Positions 1 through 8,666 of a stretch of DNA of 64,000 nt are shown here, in pieces. The stretch's first letter is position 1. The number at the start of each line of letters is the position of its first letter. Position numbers and translations under genes: made by a program. The notes beneath the pieces were generated by a model, which saw only the letters and a program-made list of their open reading frames with translations, was not told the origin of the DNA and searched no databases. The DNA is from Roseateles amylovorans (GTDB taxonomy: Bacteria; Pseudomonadota; Gammaproteobacteria; Burkholderiales; Burkholderiaceae_C), in assembly GCF_025398155.2 (NCBI RefSeq), contig NZ_CP104562.2:5208001-5272000 (forward strand), given 5' to 3'.

Positions 1-1411
1 CGGCTACCGCCTCAACGCCCAGCACCGTCTGATGGGCACGGCGGAATACCGCGAGCGCAAGACCGACACCAACGTGCTGAGCGCGGTGACCGCGCCCCCG
101 GCGTCCGGCAGCCTAGCCTCCACCGCCGTGCTCGGCCTGGACGCCCACGACAAGATGGACCGCACCCGCCTGTCGCTGGAACATCGCTACGAGGACCTCA
201 ATGCCAGCTGGATCCAGCAGGTCACCACCCAGGTCTATGTGCAGGACAGCGAGACCCGGCAGGTCGCCTACGAGGATCGCAACACCGCGGCCGACCGCAC
301 CCGCATCGGCCATTACAAGGAACACCTGATCGGCCTGAGCACCCAGGCGCAGACGCAGCTGTCCAACCAGCGACTGAGCTACGGGCTGGACGTGAGCCGC
401 AACCGGATCGAGGGCCTGCGCGACGGCACGGTGCCACCGGCCGGCGAGACCTTCCCCAACAAGCCCTTCCCCGACACCGACTACGACCTGGCCGGGGCCT
501 ACCTGCAGGACGAGATCGAGGTCGGCAACCTCAGCCTCATTCCCGCGCTGCGGTATGAGCGCTACAAGCTCTCGCCCAAAGCCTCGGGCTACAGCAGCGC
601 GGTGACATCGCTGTCCGACAGCGCGGTCACGCCGCGCCTGGGTGCGGTGTGGCGCGTCTCGGCCAACCTGCAGCCGTATGTGCAGTGGGCCCAGGGCTTC
701 CGGGCGCCGACGCCGGACCAGGTCAACAACGGCTTTGCCAATCCCGCCCAGGGCTACCGCAGCGAAGGCAATCCCAACCTGAAGGCGGAACATGCCAACA
801 GCTGGGAGATCGGCCTGCGCGGCAAATGGACGGACGGCCTGCGCTGGCAGCTCAGTGCCTACGACAACCGCTACCGGGACTTCATCAGCCAGGAGGTGGT
901 CAGCGGCGCAGGCACCCCCGCCAATCCGCTGGTCTTCCAGTACGTCAACCTGAGCCAGGCCCGCATCAAGGGTGTGGAGGCGCGCGCCGTCTGGGACATC
1001 ACCTCGGGCCTGAGCGTGAAGGCCGCCGTGGCCAAGGCACGCGGGCACAGCATCGAAAACGGCGTGGAGACGCCGCTGGATTCCATCCAGCCGCTGCGCG
1101 CCACGCTGGGCGTGAGCTATGAGGTGGGCGACTGGTCGCTGCAAGGCAGTTGGCTGCACAGCAACGGCAAGAAGGCCTCGGACATCAGCACCGCCACCTA
1201 CTTCGCGCCGGGCAAGTACGACGTGATCGATGTCGGCGGCGGCTACCGCATCAACAAGACGCTGCGCCTGTCGGCCGCTGTCACCAACCTCTTCGACAAG
1301 AAGTACTGGCGCTGGAGCGACGTCAGCGGCATCGCTGCCAACAGCAATGTGCTGGACGGCTACACCGCGCCCGGCCGCGCGCTGCAGGTCTCGCTGCGCG
1401 CTGATTTCTGA
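1..1411 (+). CDS. TonB-dependent heme/hemoglobin receptor, C-terminal part
   Basis: This is the C-terminal part of an outer-membrane beta-barrel receptor. The frame is open from base 2, so the gene starts before the window; an internal ATG lies at 32. It carries the FRAP motif (near base 700) and the NPNL motif (near 772) typical of the hemoglobin/transferrin/lactoferrin receptor family, repeated beta-strand blocks, and a terminal aromatic residue (RADF) expected of an outer-membrane barrel. It would bind heme or a heme protein outside the cell and import heme with TonB energy. The heme-degradation gene starts 29 bases downstream, followed by the ABC importer. The signal peptide, plug domain and any Fur site are outside the window. 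Confidence 0.9.
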   Translation, partial: GYRLNAQHRLMGTAEYRERKTDTNVLSAVTAPPASGSLASTAVLGLDAHDKMDRTRLSLEHRYEDLNASWIQQVTTQVYVQDSETRQVAYEDRNTAADRTRIGHYKEHLIGLSTQAQTQLSNQRLSYGLDVSRNRIEGLRDGTVPPAGETFPNKPFPDTDYDLAGAYLQDEIEVGNLSLIPALRYERYKLSPKASGYSSAVTSLSDSAVTPRLGAVWRVSANLQPYVQWAQGFRAPTPDQVNNGFANPAQGYRSEGNPNLKAEHANSWEIGLRGKWTDGLRWQLSAYDNRYRDFISQEVVSGAGTPANPLVFQYVNLSQARIKGVEARAVWDITSGLSVKAAVAKARGHSIENGVETPLDSIQPLRATLGVSYEVGDWSLQGSWLHSNGKKASDISTATYFAPGKYDVIDVGGGYRINKTLRLSAAVTNLFDKKYWRWSDVSGIAANSNVLDGYTAPGRALQVSLRADF

Positions 1412-1440
1412 CCTCGCCTTTCATTCAGCCAGGAGCCTCC

Positions 1441-2535
1441 ATGCAAGCCAGCTACACCCAACTGCGTCAAGCCTTCGCCTCGGCGCGTGAGGAGCGACGG
1501 GCGCGTCACCGCGACATCGCCACCGACCTCCGCATCTCCGAAGGCGAGTTGCTCGCCGCCCATGTCGGCGATTTCTCGGACGACGAATCGCCGCTGCGCG
1601 CCCGCCGCCTGCGCGCCGACTGGCAGGACCTCATCGCCGCGCTGGAGCCACTGGGCCCGGTGATGGCCCTGACCCGCAACGAGTCCTGCGTGCACGAGAA
1701 AGTCGGCGTCTATCGCGAGGTGAGCGCGCAGGGACCGCAGCGCCAGGTGGGCCTGGTGCTGGGCGGCGCGATCGATCTGCGGGTGTTCTACAGCCACTGG
1801 CGACACGGCTTCGCACTGACCGAGCGCCTGGCCGATGGCGCGCTGCAGCGCAGCCTGCAGTTCTTCGATGCCGCCGGCCAGGCCATCCACAAGGTCTTCC
1901 TGCGACCGGACAGCGATCTGGCGGCCTATGAGGCGCTGGTGCTGAACTTCCTGTCCGACGACCAACATCCCGGCCTCGTCGCAGATGCGGCCTGGGAGGA
2001 ACCGACCGAGCGACCCGACACCCTCATCGACATCGCCCGCTTTCGCAATGAATGGGCGTCGCTGCGCGACACGCACGAGTTCTTCGGCCTGCTCAAGCGC
2101 CACCAACTGAGCCGGACCCAGGCCCTGCGGCTGGCGGAGCCGCGCTTTGCGCAGCCGCTGCCCTTGTCCAGCGCCCAGGAGCTGCTCAGCCGGGCCGCGC
2201 AGCAGGGCATCGCCATCATGGTCTTCGTCGGCAATCCGGGAATGATCCAGATCCACAGCGGACCGATCGCCAAGGTGGCCATGATGGGGCCGTGGATCAA
2301 TGTGCTGGATCCAGGCTTCAATCTGCATCTGCGGGAAGACCACATCGCCAGCGCCTGGCTGGTGCGCAAGCCCACGGTGGATGGCCTGGTCTGTTCGCTG
2401 GAGCTGTTCGATGCGCAAGGCCGCACCCTGGCGATGTGCTTTGGCGAGCGCAAGCCCGGACAGGCCGAGCGCTGCGACTGGCGCAACCTGCTGGAGAGCC
2501 TGGTCGAGGGCACGCCGGAGGCCGTGCCATGCTGA
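1441..2535 (+). CDS. hmuS: Hemin-degrading factor HmuS/HemS family
   Basis: Cytoplasmic heme-handling protein of 364 residues, the usual length of the HemS/HmuS/ChuS family, which is built from two similar halves. These proteins accept imported heme and degrade it or pass it on. Recognisable pieces are the N-terminal segment RHRDIATDLRISEGELLAAH and, in the second half, the block IQIHSGPIAKVAMMGPWINV followed by DPGFNLHLRED. A Shine-Dalgarno sequence (AGGAG) lies just before the ATG. The end overlaps the start of hmuT by 7 bases, indicating coupled translation. Which His binds heme was not aligned here. Confidence 0.93.
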   Translation: MQASYTQLRQAFASAREERRARHRDIATDLRISEGELLAAHVGDFSDDESPLRARRLRADWQDLIAALEPLGPVMALTRNESCVHEKVGVYREVSAQGPQRQVGLVLGGAIDLRVFYSHWRHGFALTERLADGALQRSLQFFDAAGQAIHKVFLRPDSDLAAYEALVLNFLSDDQHPGLVADAAWEEPTERPDTLIDIARFRNEWASLRDTHEFFGLLKRHQLSRTQALRLAEPRFAQPLPLSSAQELLSRAAQQGIAIMVFVGNPGMIQIHSGPIAKVAMMGPWINVLDPGFNLHLREDHIASAWLVRKPTVDGLVCSLELFDAQGRTLAMCFGERKPGQAERCDWRNLLESLVEGTPEAVPC

Positions 2536-3428
2536 CCCGCCGACACCTGCTTGCACTGAGCTCGGCGGTGGCGCCGGGCGTGCTGCCGATGCTCGGGCTG
2601 GCCGGCCTCCCGCAACGCGCACATGCGGCAACCCAACGCATCGTGAGCGTGGGCGGCGCGCTGACCGAGTTGATCTACGAACTGGGCGCCGAGGCCGATC
2701 TGGTCGGCGTTGACAGCACCTCCCTCTTCCCCGTCGCGGCCACGCGACTGCCGAATGTCGGCTATGCGCGCACCTTGGCGGCGGAGGGCTTGCTGTCGCT
2801 GGCGCCGACGCTGATCGTGGCGACCGAAGAGGCCGGTCCACCCACGGTGCTGCGCCAGCTCGAGACGGCGAAGGTGCCGCTGCATGTGCTCCGTGCGGAT
2901 CATCGCTTCGAAGGCATCGTCGACCGCACGCGACGGTTGGGTGAGCTGCTTGGGCGTCCCACCCAGGCATCGGCGCTCATTCAGCGCCTGCAGAAGGAAT
3001 GGGCGGTCAGTCAGCAGACGGTGACCCGGTTGGCCGCAGCTCACCGCGCACCGCGGGTGTTGTTCGTGCTTTCGAATGCGGCGAATCAGGCCCGCATCGC
3101 GGGCACCGAGACCGCCGCCGATGCCATGCTGGCGTATGCCGGCGCGGTGAATGCGCTGCAGGGCGTGCAGGGCTACAAGATGCTCTCGCCCGAGGCCGCC
3201 ATTGCCGCCGCGCCCGACGTGATCCTGGCGACCACGCAGGGCCTGGAATCCTCCGGTGGTGCGGACGGCCTGCTGCGCCTGCCAGGCCTGGCGCAGACGC
3301 CCGCAGGCCGGCAGCGTCGCGTGGTGGCCCTGGAAACGATGGAGATGCTGGGCTTCGGGCCCCGTCTCCCGCAGGCGCTCACCAAACTGGCCACCGCGCT
3401 GCACGCCGGCGCGGGCAAGACGGCGTGA
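2529..3428 (+). CDS. hmuT: Heme ABC transporter periplasmic binding protein HmuT
   Basis: Periplasmic heme-binding component, 299 residues. It opens with a signal sequence beginning MLTRRH and ending near AHA (about residue 33), whose twin arginine could also suit Tat export. The mature part starts with RIVSVGGALTELIYELGAE, the first strand and helix of class III (BtuF/HmuT-like) binding proteins. Later blocks such as LSPEAAIAAAPDVILATTQG also fit that family. I chose the ATG that overlaps the end of hmuS by 7 bases. It would deliver heme to the HmuUV importer encoded next. Confidence 0.9.
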   Translation: MLTRRHLLALSSAVAPGVLPMLGLAGLPQRAHAATQRIVSVGGALTELIYELGAEADLVGVDSTSLFPVAATRLPNVGYARTLAAEGLLSLAPTLIVATEEAGPPTVLRQLETAKVPLHVLRADHRFEGIVDRTRRLGELLGRPTQASALIQRLQKEWAVSQQTVTRLAAAHRAPRVLFVLSNAANQARIAGTETAADAMLAYAGAVNALQGVQGYKMLSPEAAIAAAPDVILATTQGLESSGGADGLLRLPGLAQTPAGRQRRVVALETMEMLGFGPRLPQALTKLATALHAGAGKTA

Positions 3429-3510
3429 TGAACGCGGCTGGCGTCCACCGCATGGGTTCGGCCGGCGACGGCATGGCCCGTTGCGCGCCGCACACGGCCG
3501 CGGGCACGCC

Positions 3511-4578
3511 ATGAGCACGCTCGGATCAGCGTTGCCGCCCGCATCGGGTCGCGCACGAGTTCCCGGATCACGGTCCACCTGGCTGGGCGTGGCACTGATT
3601 GCGGCCGTGCTGGTGGTGGTGCAGTTCGGTGCGGTGCCGATCGCCCTGAGCGATTGGCTGAACGGTCCGTGGAGCGAGGCGCCGAAGTCCGGCGGCGCGC
3701 ACGTGCTGTGGCAACTGCGATTGCCGCGCATCCTGCTCACGGTGGCGGTGGGCGCGTCGCTGGGTCTGGCCGGCGCCATCAGCCAGGCCCTGTTCCGCAA
3801 TCCGATGGCCGAGCCCAGCCTGCTCGGCGTGACCAGCGGGGCCGCCGCGGCCGTGGCCTTGACCCTCACCCTGTTCGCGGGCCTGCATCTGGCCTTGCCG
3901 CCCACCGCGCGGCTGTGGCTGCTGCCGGTGGTGGGATTTGTCGGCGCACTGGGCGTGTGCGTGGTGCTGCAACGTCTGTCCCGCTGGCTGGCGCCGGGCT
4001 CGATCGCGGCGCTGCTGCTGTGCGGCTTGGCGCTGCAGGCGATGACCTTCGCGATCGTCGGCCTGTGCAGCTTCCTGGCCAATGACGAACAACTGCGCGC
4101 CATCAACTTCTGGACCCTCGGCTCCCTGGCCGGCGCCAACTGGACGATGGCGGTGATCATGCTCACCGCCCTGCTGCTGCTGGGTTCGCTGGCCTGGCGA
4201 CTGGCCGGTCGTCTGAATGCGCTCGCCCTGGGCGAGGCCGCAGCGGCGCATGTCGGCATCGATGTGGACCGACTGCGGCGGCACAGCGTGCTGGTGGTGG
4301 CGCTGCTCTCGGCCCTGGCGGTGGCCTGGTGCGGCAGCATCGGCTTCATCGGGTTGATGGCGCCGCATCTGGCGCGTCAACTGGTGGGCGCCGATGTGCG
4401 CCGGATGCTGCCCTGCGCCATGCTCGCGGGCGCGCTGCTGCTGCTGGTGGCCGACACCTTGGCGCGCACCCTGGCGGTGCCGGCCGAGATCCCGGTCGGC
4501 GTCTTCAGCGCGCTGATCGGCGCGCCCTGGTTCCTGGTCCTGCTGCGCGGGGCGGTGCGTCGGATGGGGAGCGCGTGA
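3511..4578 (+). CDS. hmuU: Heme ABC transporter permease HmuU (FecCD family)
   Basis: Inner-membrane permease of 355 residues with about ten hydrophobic segments, matching the FecCD family. Visible family motifs include LRLPRILLTVAVGASLGLAG, the NPMAEPSLLGVTSGA block (about residues 106-120) and the cytoplasmic-loop motif GFIGLMAPHLAR, which contacts the ATPase. The frame continues upstream, but the upstream part does not resemble the family, so I chose the ATG at 3511. This leaves 82 bases after hmuT. The stop overlaps the start of hmuV by one base (TGATG). Confidence 0.9.
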   Translation: MSTLGSALPPASGRARVPGSRSTWLGVALIAAVLVVVQFGAVPIALSDWLNGPWSEAPKSGGAHVLWQLRLPRILLTVAVGASLGLAGAISQALFRNPMAEPSLLGVTSGAAAAVALTLTLFAGLHLALPPTARLWLLPVVGFVGALGVCVVLQRLSRWLAPGSIAALLLCGLALQAMTFAIVGLCSFLANDEQLRAINFWTLGSLAGANWTMAVIMLTALLLLGSLAWRLAGRLNALALGEAAAAHVGIDVDRLRRHSVLVVALLSALAVAWCGSIGFIGLMAPHLARQLVGADVRRMLPCAMLAGALLLLVADTLARTLAVPAEIPVGVFSALIGAPWFLVLLRGAVRRMGSA

Positions 4579-5366
4579 TGCCCGCCTTGCTCTTGCTGCA
4601 AGAGGTTCGACAGACGCTGGGCACGATGGCGCTGGGTCCCATCACGCTGCGTGTGTCGGCCGGAGAGCGCGTGGCGATGCTCGGCCCGAGCGGCGCCGGC
4701 AAGTCCAGCCTGCTGCGGCTGATCGCGCGGGAGACGCGCCCTGCCAGCGGCGTCATCGCGCTGGATCATCGGCCGTTGGATCAGTGGACGCCCGCGGCGC
4801 TGGCTCGCCGCCGCGCGGTGCTGCCACAGCAGCACGGGGTCGCCTTCGGTCTGCCGGTCGAACTGGTGGTGGCGCTGGGCCGCGTCGCGCGCCAAGGCGA
4901 TGCTCAGCAGGATCACATCGTTCACGAGGCCTTGGCGCAGGCGCAGGCGGCGCATCTGGTCGGTCGCCGATTCGACACCCTGTCCGGCGGCGAGCAGGCG
5001 CGGGTGCAACTGGCGCGGGTCTTTGCGCAGGCCTGGGATGAGCGCGACGGACTGCTGCTGGTCGACGAGCCGCTCGCCGCCTTGGATCCCGGCCTGAGCC
5101 TGTCGCTGATGGACGCGATGGCCCGCTTCGCTCAGCAACGCGGCCACGCGCTCATCGCCGTTCTGCATGATCTCAATCTGGCGCTCAACCACTTCGACCG
5201 CTTGTGGCTGATGAAGAACGGCCGACTCATCGCGGATTGCGATGCACTGCCCTCCACCCTGCCCTTGCTGGAACAGCTCTACGACACCCGGCTGCGCTTG
5301 CTGCGTGATGCGCACGGCATCGCAGTCCTGCCGATGGGGTTGACGCAACGGGAGCTGCGCGCATGA
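4578..5366 (+). CDS. hmuV: Heme ABC transporter ATP-binding protein HmuV
   Basis: ATPase that powers heme import through HmuU, 262 residues. Walker A GPSGAGKSS is at residues 36-44, the ABC signature LSGGEQ at 135-140, Walker B LLLVDEP at 159-165 and the switch histidine (LHDLN) at 197. The start codon shares one base with the hmuU stop, and its own stop overlaps the next gene by 4 bases, so the genes are translationally coupled. Length and motif spacing are normal for HmuV/FecE-type proteins. Confidence 0.92.
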   Translation: MPALLLLQEVRQTLGTMALGPITLRVSAGERVAMLGPSGAGKSSLLRLIARETRPASGVIALDHRPLDQWTPAALARRRAVLPQQHGVAFGLPVELVVALGRVARQGDAQQDHIVHEALAQAQAAHLVGRRFDTLSGGEQARVQLARVFAQAWDERDGLLLVDEPLAALDPGLSLSLMDAMARFAQQRGHALIAVLHDLNLALNHFDRLWLMKNGRLIADCDALPSTLPLLEQLYDTRLRLLRDAHGIAVLPMGLTQRELRA

Positions 5367-6085
5367 GCTCGCGCTGGACCGCGGGGCTGATCACGGTCGC
5401 CGTGCATCTGGCGCTCGGTTGGGCGATCGCCGCCGCACGGTCTGATCGCTTGCCTCACGCGGTCTCGCCCACGTCGATCACCGCGCGTCTCTTGCCGGCG
5501 GCGACCGACTCCTCCACCACGGCGACGCCACCCTCCGGTCAGCCGCCCATGCCGCAACCGAGACTGCCGGCGGTGCTACCGCTGCCCATTCCCGCCGTCA
5601 CCGTCGAAACGGTCACGGTGGCACCGCCCTCGCCGCCCAGTCCGTCTCGCACCGACTCGTCGACGGCTGCGCCCAGCGTCCATGAGACGACGCCAATCTC
5701 TGCGCCCGCTGTCGCCGTGGTTGCGGCCGTCGTCACGCCGGTCGACTTGCCGATTACGACCTCGCCGGCCGCGGTCGACACGCCAGCAGCGCTGACTGCA
5801 GAACACCGTCTGTGCAGCGAGCGTCAAACGGCTCGCCACTATCCGGCGCTGCTGCGGGAACGCGGCATTCAAGGGCTGGTGCGGCTGCGAGTGAAAGTGG
5901 ACGAGAACGGCCACGCCGCCGAAGTGCTGATTGCCGACGGCAGCGGCTGGCGTCTGCTGGACGAGGCCGCACGCCGCGTGGCGGTGTCCTGTCCCTACCT
6001 GCCCGCCCGCCGCGGCGAGCAGCGGCTGGCGAGCTGGGTTGAGTACCCAGTGCGCTTCGCGCTTCAACCCGCTTCGTTTCAATAG
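5363..6085 (+). CDS. TonB family energy transducer
   Basis: Periplasm-spanning TonB-like protein, 240 residues. It has a single N-terminal membrane segment (about residues 7-24), a long Pro/Thr/Ala-rich spacer (about 30-150) and a C-terminal TonB domain containing YPALLRERGIQGLVRLRVKV. It would carry proton-motive energy to the heme receptor at the start of this operon. The start overlaps the hmuV stop by 4 bases. No exbB or exbD is visible nearby, so those partners must be elsewhere. It is a dedicated copy by position; whether it also serves the other receptors in the window is unknown. Confidence 0.85.
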   Translation: MSSRWTAGLITVAVHLALGWAIAAARSDRLPHAVSPTSITARLLPAATDSSTTATPPSGQPPMPQPRLPAVLPLPIPAVTVETVTVAPPSPPSPSRTDSSTAAPSVHETTPISAPAVAVVAAVVTPVDLPITTSPAAVDTPAALTAEHRLCSERQTARHYPALLRERGIQGLVRLRVKVDENGHAAEVLIADGSGWRLLDEAARRVAVSCPYLPARRGEQRLASWVEYPVRFALQPASFQ

Positions 6086-6117
6086 GTCGTCGCGACCTCA
6101 GTCAGGAGACGTCTGCC

Positions 6118-7551
6118 ATGTGTGACAAGACTTCGCTGTTCAACGTGTTGCTGCAACCCTCTGCGGCCGACGATGCGGGCACGCCGCCGGGTCTGGCCGG
6201 CGCCATCGGCCAGATCGGACAAGGCGCTCAGCCGCTGCCCGCCGGATGGGCTGACGCCGCGGACGACGACGCCCGCGCCGCCGCGGGCCGACCGCTCGCG
6301 CAAGCGCTGACGCGCGACATGACCGCCAGCGAGGAAACGCCGACCGCCCGAGGCTCTCGGCGCCGCCGGCTCTGGGAGCTGCCGTCGCAGGCCTTGTGCC
6401 CGGTCATCGGCGTCTGCCTGCCGATGCCGCTGCTGCGCCGTCGACTCGGCAAGCTGCTCGGCGGACAGACGCAGGGCAACGACTACGAACTGCACTGCGG
6501 CGCCATCAACGAATGCGGCCGGCGCGGGCCGATCTCCGAGATGCTGCAACGGGAGCTGGACCAGCGCTATGCGATGGCCTTGCGTCAGGCGTCGCAGCAC
6601 AAGACGGCGGAGGCGCTGACGCGCTGGTGGGATGCGGCGCAGCACGGCAACGATGTGGCGGGCGCGCTGTGGGGTGCGCTCACCCATGCGCGATGCGACG
6701 CCGCCCTGCAGGAACAGGTGCTGCGGGACATCCACATGCTGCAGCATCAGGTCGGCGCCGCCAACCGCGCCGATCTGGAGCGGCTGGACGCGCTGCAGGA
6801 CGAGAATGCCGTGCTGGGCCGCGAACTGGCGCAAGCGCAGGCACGCAGCACGCGACTGCTGGCGGAACGTGCGCAACAACTGGAGCAATCGCAGGCGGAA
6901 TGCCTCCGATTGCGCGGCGAGCTCCTGGCCCGCGATACGCTGGCCGCCGGACTGCGCGAGGAACTGCAACAGCTGGAGGACAGCGTGCCTGGCTTGCGAC
7001 ATCGGCATGAACAGGCGCGGCATCTGGAGGCTCAGCAGGCGCGCATCCATCAGCTGGAGCGGACATTGCTCGCCGCGCAACAGCAGGCCGAACGGGAGCA
7101 GCGTCGGGCCGCGGAACTGCAGCAGATGCTGGAGGCGATGGAGGCGCAGCAGCGGCAGTTGCCGACGCCGGACAGCGCGTCGGCTGAGCCATCACTGCCC
7201 TCGCTGGATGAGCGCGCCGTGCTGTGCGTGGGTGGCCGCCCGGCCGTGGTGCCCATCTACCGGCAACTGATCGAGCGCACCGGCGGGCGATTCCTGCATC
7301 ACGATGGCGGCGAGGAAGATGCAGTCACCAAGCTTGACGCCAGCCTCGCCGCGGCGGATCTGGTGATCTGCCAGACGGGGTGCATCAGCCATGACGCGTA
7401 TTGGCGGGTGAAGGACCACTGCAAGCGGCATGGGAAGAAGTGCCTGTATCTGGAGTCTCCGAGCGCCAGTGGGTTGAGGCGCGCGCTGGGGTCGCTGGGG
7501 AGCGAAGAGCAGGCAGGGGCTGCGGTGCAGTTGCCGGCGGCACAGGGGTGA
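6118..7551 (+). CDS. DUF2325 domain protein at the end of the heme operon
   Basis: Protein of 477 residues, probably cytoplasmic (no signal peptide or membrane segment). A middle region holds a Cys pair in HCGAINECG (about residues 125-135). A long Gln/Glu/Ala-rich coiled coil follows (about 200-345). A C-terminal DUF2325 domain (about 365-450) contains VLCVGGRPAVVPIYRQLIE, VICQTGCISHDAYW and CLYLESPS. The biochemical function of this family is not known to me. A good Shine-Dalgarno (AGGAG) precedes the ATG, 32 bases after the TonB gene, so it is probably cotranscribed. Three Cys in the C-terminal domain could bind a metal or heme; that is speculation. Confidence 0.8.
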   Translation: MCDKTSLFNVLLQPSAADDAGTPPGLAGAIGQIGQGAQPLPAGWADAADDDARAAAGRPLAQALTRDMTASEETPTARGSRRRRLWELPSQALCPVIGVCLPMPLLRRRLGKLLGGQTQGNDYELHCGAINECGRRGPISEMLQRELDQRYAMALRQASQHKTAEALTRWWDAAQHGNDVAGALWGALTHARCDAALQEQVLRDIHMLQHQVGAANRADLERLDALQDENAVLGRELAQAQARSTRLLAERAQQLEQSQAECLRLRGELLARDTLAAGLREELQQLEDSVPGLRHRHEQARHLEAQQARIHQLERTLLAAQQQAEREQRRAAELQQMLEAMEAQQRQLPTPDSASAEPSLPSLDERAVLCVGGRPAVVPIYRQLIERTGGRFLHHDGGEEDAVTKLDASLAAADLVICQTGCISHDAYWRVKDHCKRHGKKCLYLESPSASGLRRALGSLGSEEQAGAAVQLPAAQG

Positions 7552-7656
7552 AACACGTGATTGACGCTCCGGGCCGCAAGGCAGAATCCAGACGTACGGG
7601 GCGAGGCCGGCGTCAGTCCTGCCGGGAAGCCCATTTTGACGAATGGAGCAGCATCA

Positions 7657-8097
7657 ATGGCACTGACGAAAAAGGGCGAGTTCTGGTACGGGACCACTTC
7701 CGGCGACACCCAAGCCGAACTGCGCAGCTACAGCGTGGCGAATCGCCATGAGGCCCTCAGGTTTGCCTCGTCCCAATGCGATTGCGGATGCCGGACCTTC
7801 GCGCTGCAGACGAATGAAGAGGCGGGTGTGGCCATCCGCACCTGCACCGACTGCGGGCAGGATCACCTGATGGGCGACAGTGCGGACTACGTTGACGATG
7901 CCGTGCCTGAGGCGCACGAGTGCGTGTGCGAGAACGAGGTGTTCGAGCTGGTGTCCGGCGTCTCCGTGTACGAAGGCACCCATGACGTGTGTTGGTACTA
8001 CATTGCTTGCCGCTGCGTGGAATGCAACCTGGTCGGGGTCTTCGCCGACTGGAAATGCGAAGCAGGTGATGCAGCGGCGTTCCTCGCCAAAGTCTGA
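7657..8097 (+). CDS. Hypothetical Cys-rich protein
   Basis: Protein of 146 residues without a family I recognise. It has four clusters of cysteines: CDCGC, CTDCGQ, CVCEN and CRCVEC, spaced like two pairs of metal (zinc) knuckles. There is no signal peptide or membrane segment, so it is probably cytoplasmic. The ATG at 7657 is preceded by GGAG at a suitable distance; the frame is open upstream to a TTG at 7561 but that part looks non-coding. It lies alone between the heme operon and a - strand gene. Confidence 0.7.
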   Translation: MALTKKGEFWYGTTSGDTQAELRSYSVANRHEALRFASSQCDCGCRTFALQTNEEAGVAIRTCTDCGQDHLMGDSADYVDDAVPEAHECVCENEVFELVSGVSVYEGTHDVCWYYIACRCVECNLVGVFADWKCEAGDAAAFLAKV

Positions 8098-8260
8098 GCC
8101 TGACGTCAGCGATGGACTTGTCTGCCGCAATGCCCCTCAGCGATGCGAATCCGCCAGCGCGTGGGCAGGGTTGGACTGCATCTCGAAATGTCCGTGAGGG
8201 ATGCGCGCCCCGATGTGCCTGGGGATCTCGAGCATCAGGCTGTTGGCCAAGTTGGCCAAC

Positions 8261-8542
8261 TCAGCTCCCACCACCGAACATGGCAAACGGAAGGCAGACA
8301 CACCTCACAGCCTTGGGGAAGAGCGTTCCAAGCAGAACGCCTGCGGCAGCACCCCATATCGACCAAACCGCAAGTGCGCCGAGGTCAATGGGCAACGGGC
8401 CGATGAAGACCCGTCCAAGGCATGCAATCCAGAAACACCCGATTGCACCGACCGTGACGCCGAGCAGGCGATCCCGTCTCGAGACCGGCGCATGCCACCA
8501 GCGCTGAAAGCCAAGCTTTGCGGGTGCATCATTCGTCGTCAT
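8261..8542 (-). CDS. Small hypothetical membrane protein
   Basis: Protein of 93 residues with two hydrophobic stretches, LLGVTVGAIGCFWIACLGRV and LGALAVWSIWGAAAGVLLGT, which fit two transmembrane helices, with a basic N-terminal region. No family recognised. I chose the ATG at 8542, which has AGG upstream; a GTG at 8569 would add nine residues. It is convergent with the Cys-rich gene. Normal codon use supports a real gene, but function is unknown. Confidence 0.6.
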   Translation of the reverse strand: MTTNDAPAKLGFQRWWHAPVSRRDRLLGVTVGAIGCFWIACLGRVFIGPLPIDLGALAVWSIWGAAAGVLLGTLFPKAVRCVCLPFAMFGGGS

Positions 8543-8666
8543 TCGTGGCCTGTCCGATGTGTTGCTCACCGGCCGGTACGATCACAGTCGGTGAGCCGAA
8601 GCTTCGTTTGATCAGGATGGGAGTGGCGGGACATTGCCGCCCTTAGCCGTTCTTCGTCGGCGGAGA

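Noticed and set aside
1926..4349. Long open frame of 807 codons on the - strand, antisense to hmuS/hmuT/hmuU
   Set aside because: It runs opposite to three genes with clear family motifs; its sequence is low-complexity Arg/Ala/Ser and has no domain. Long antisense frames are common in GC-rich DNA.
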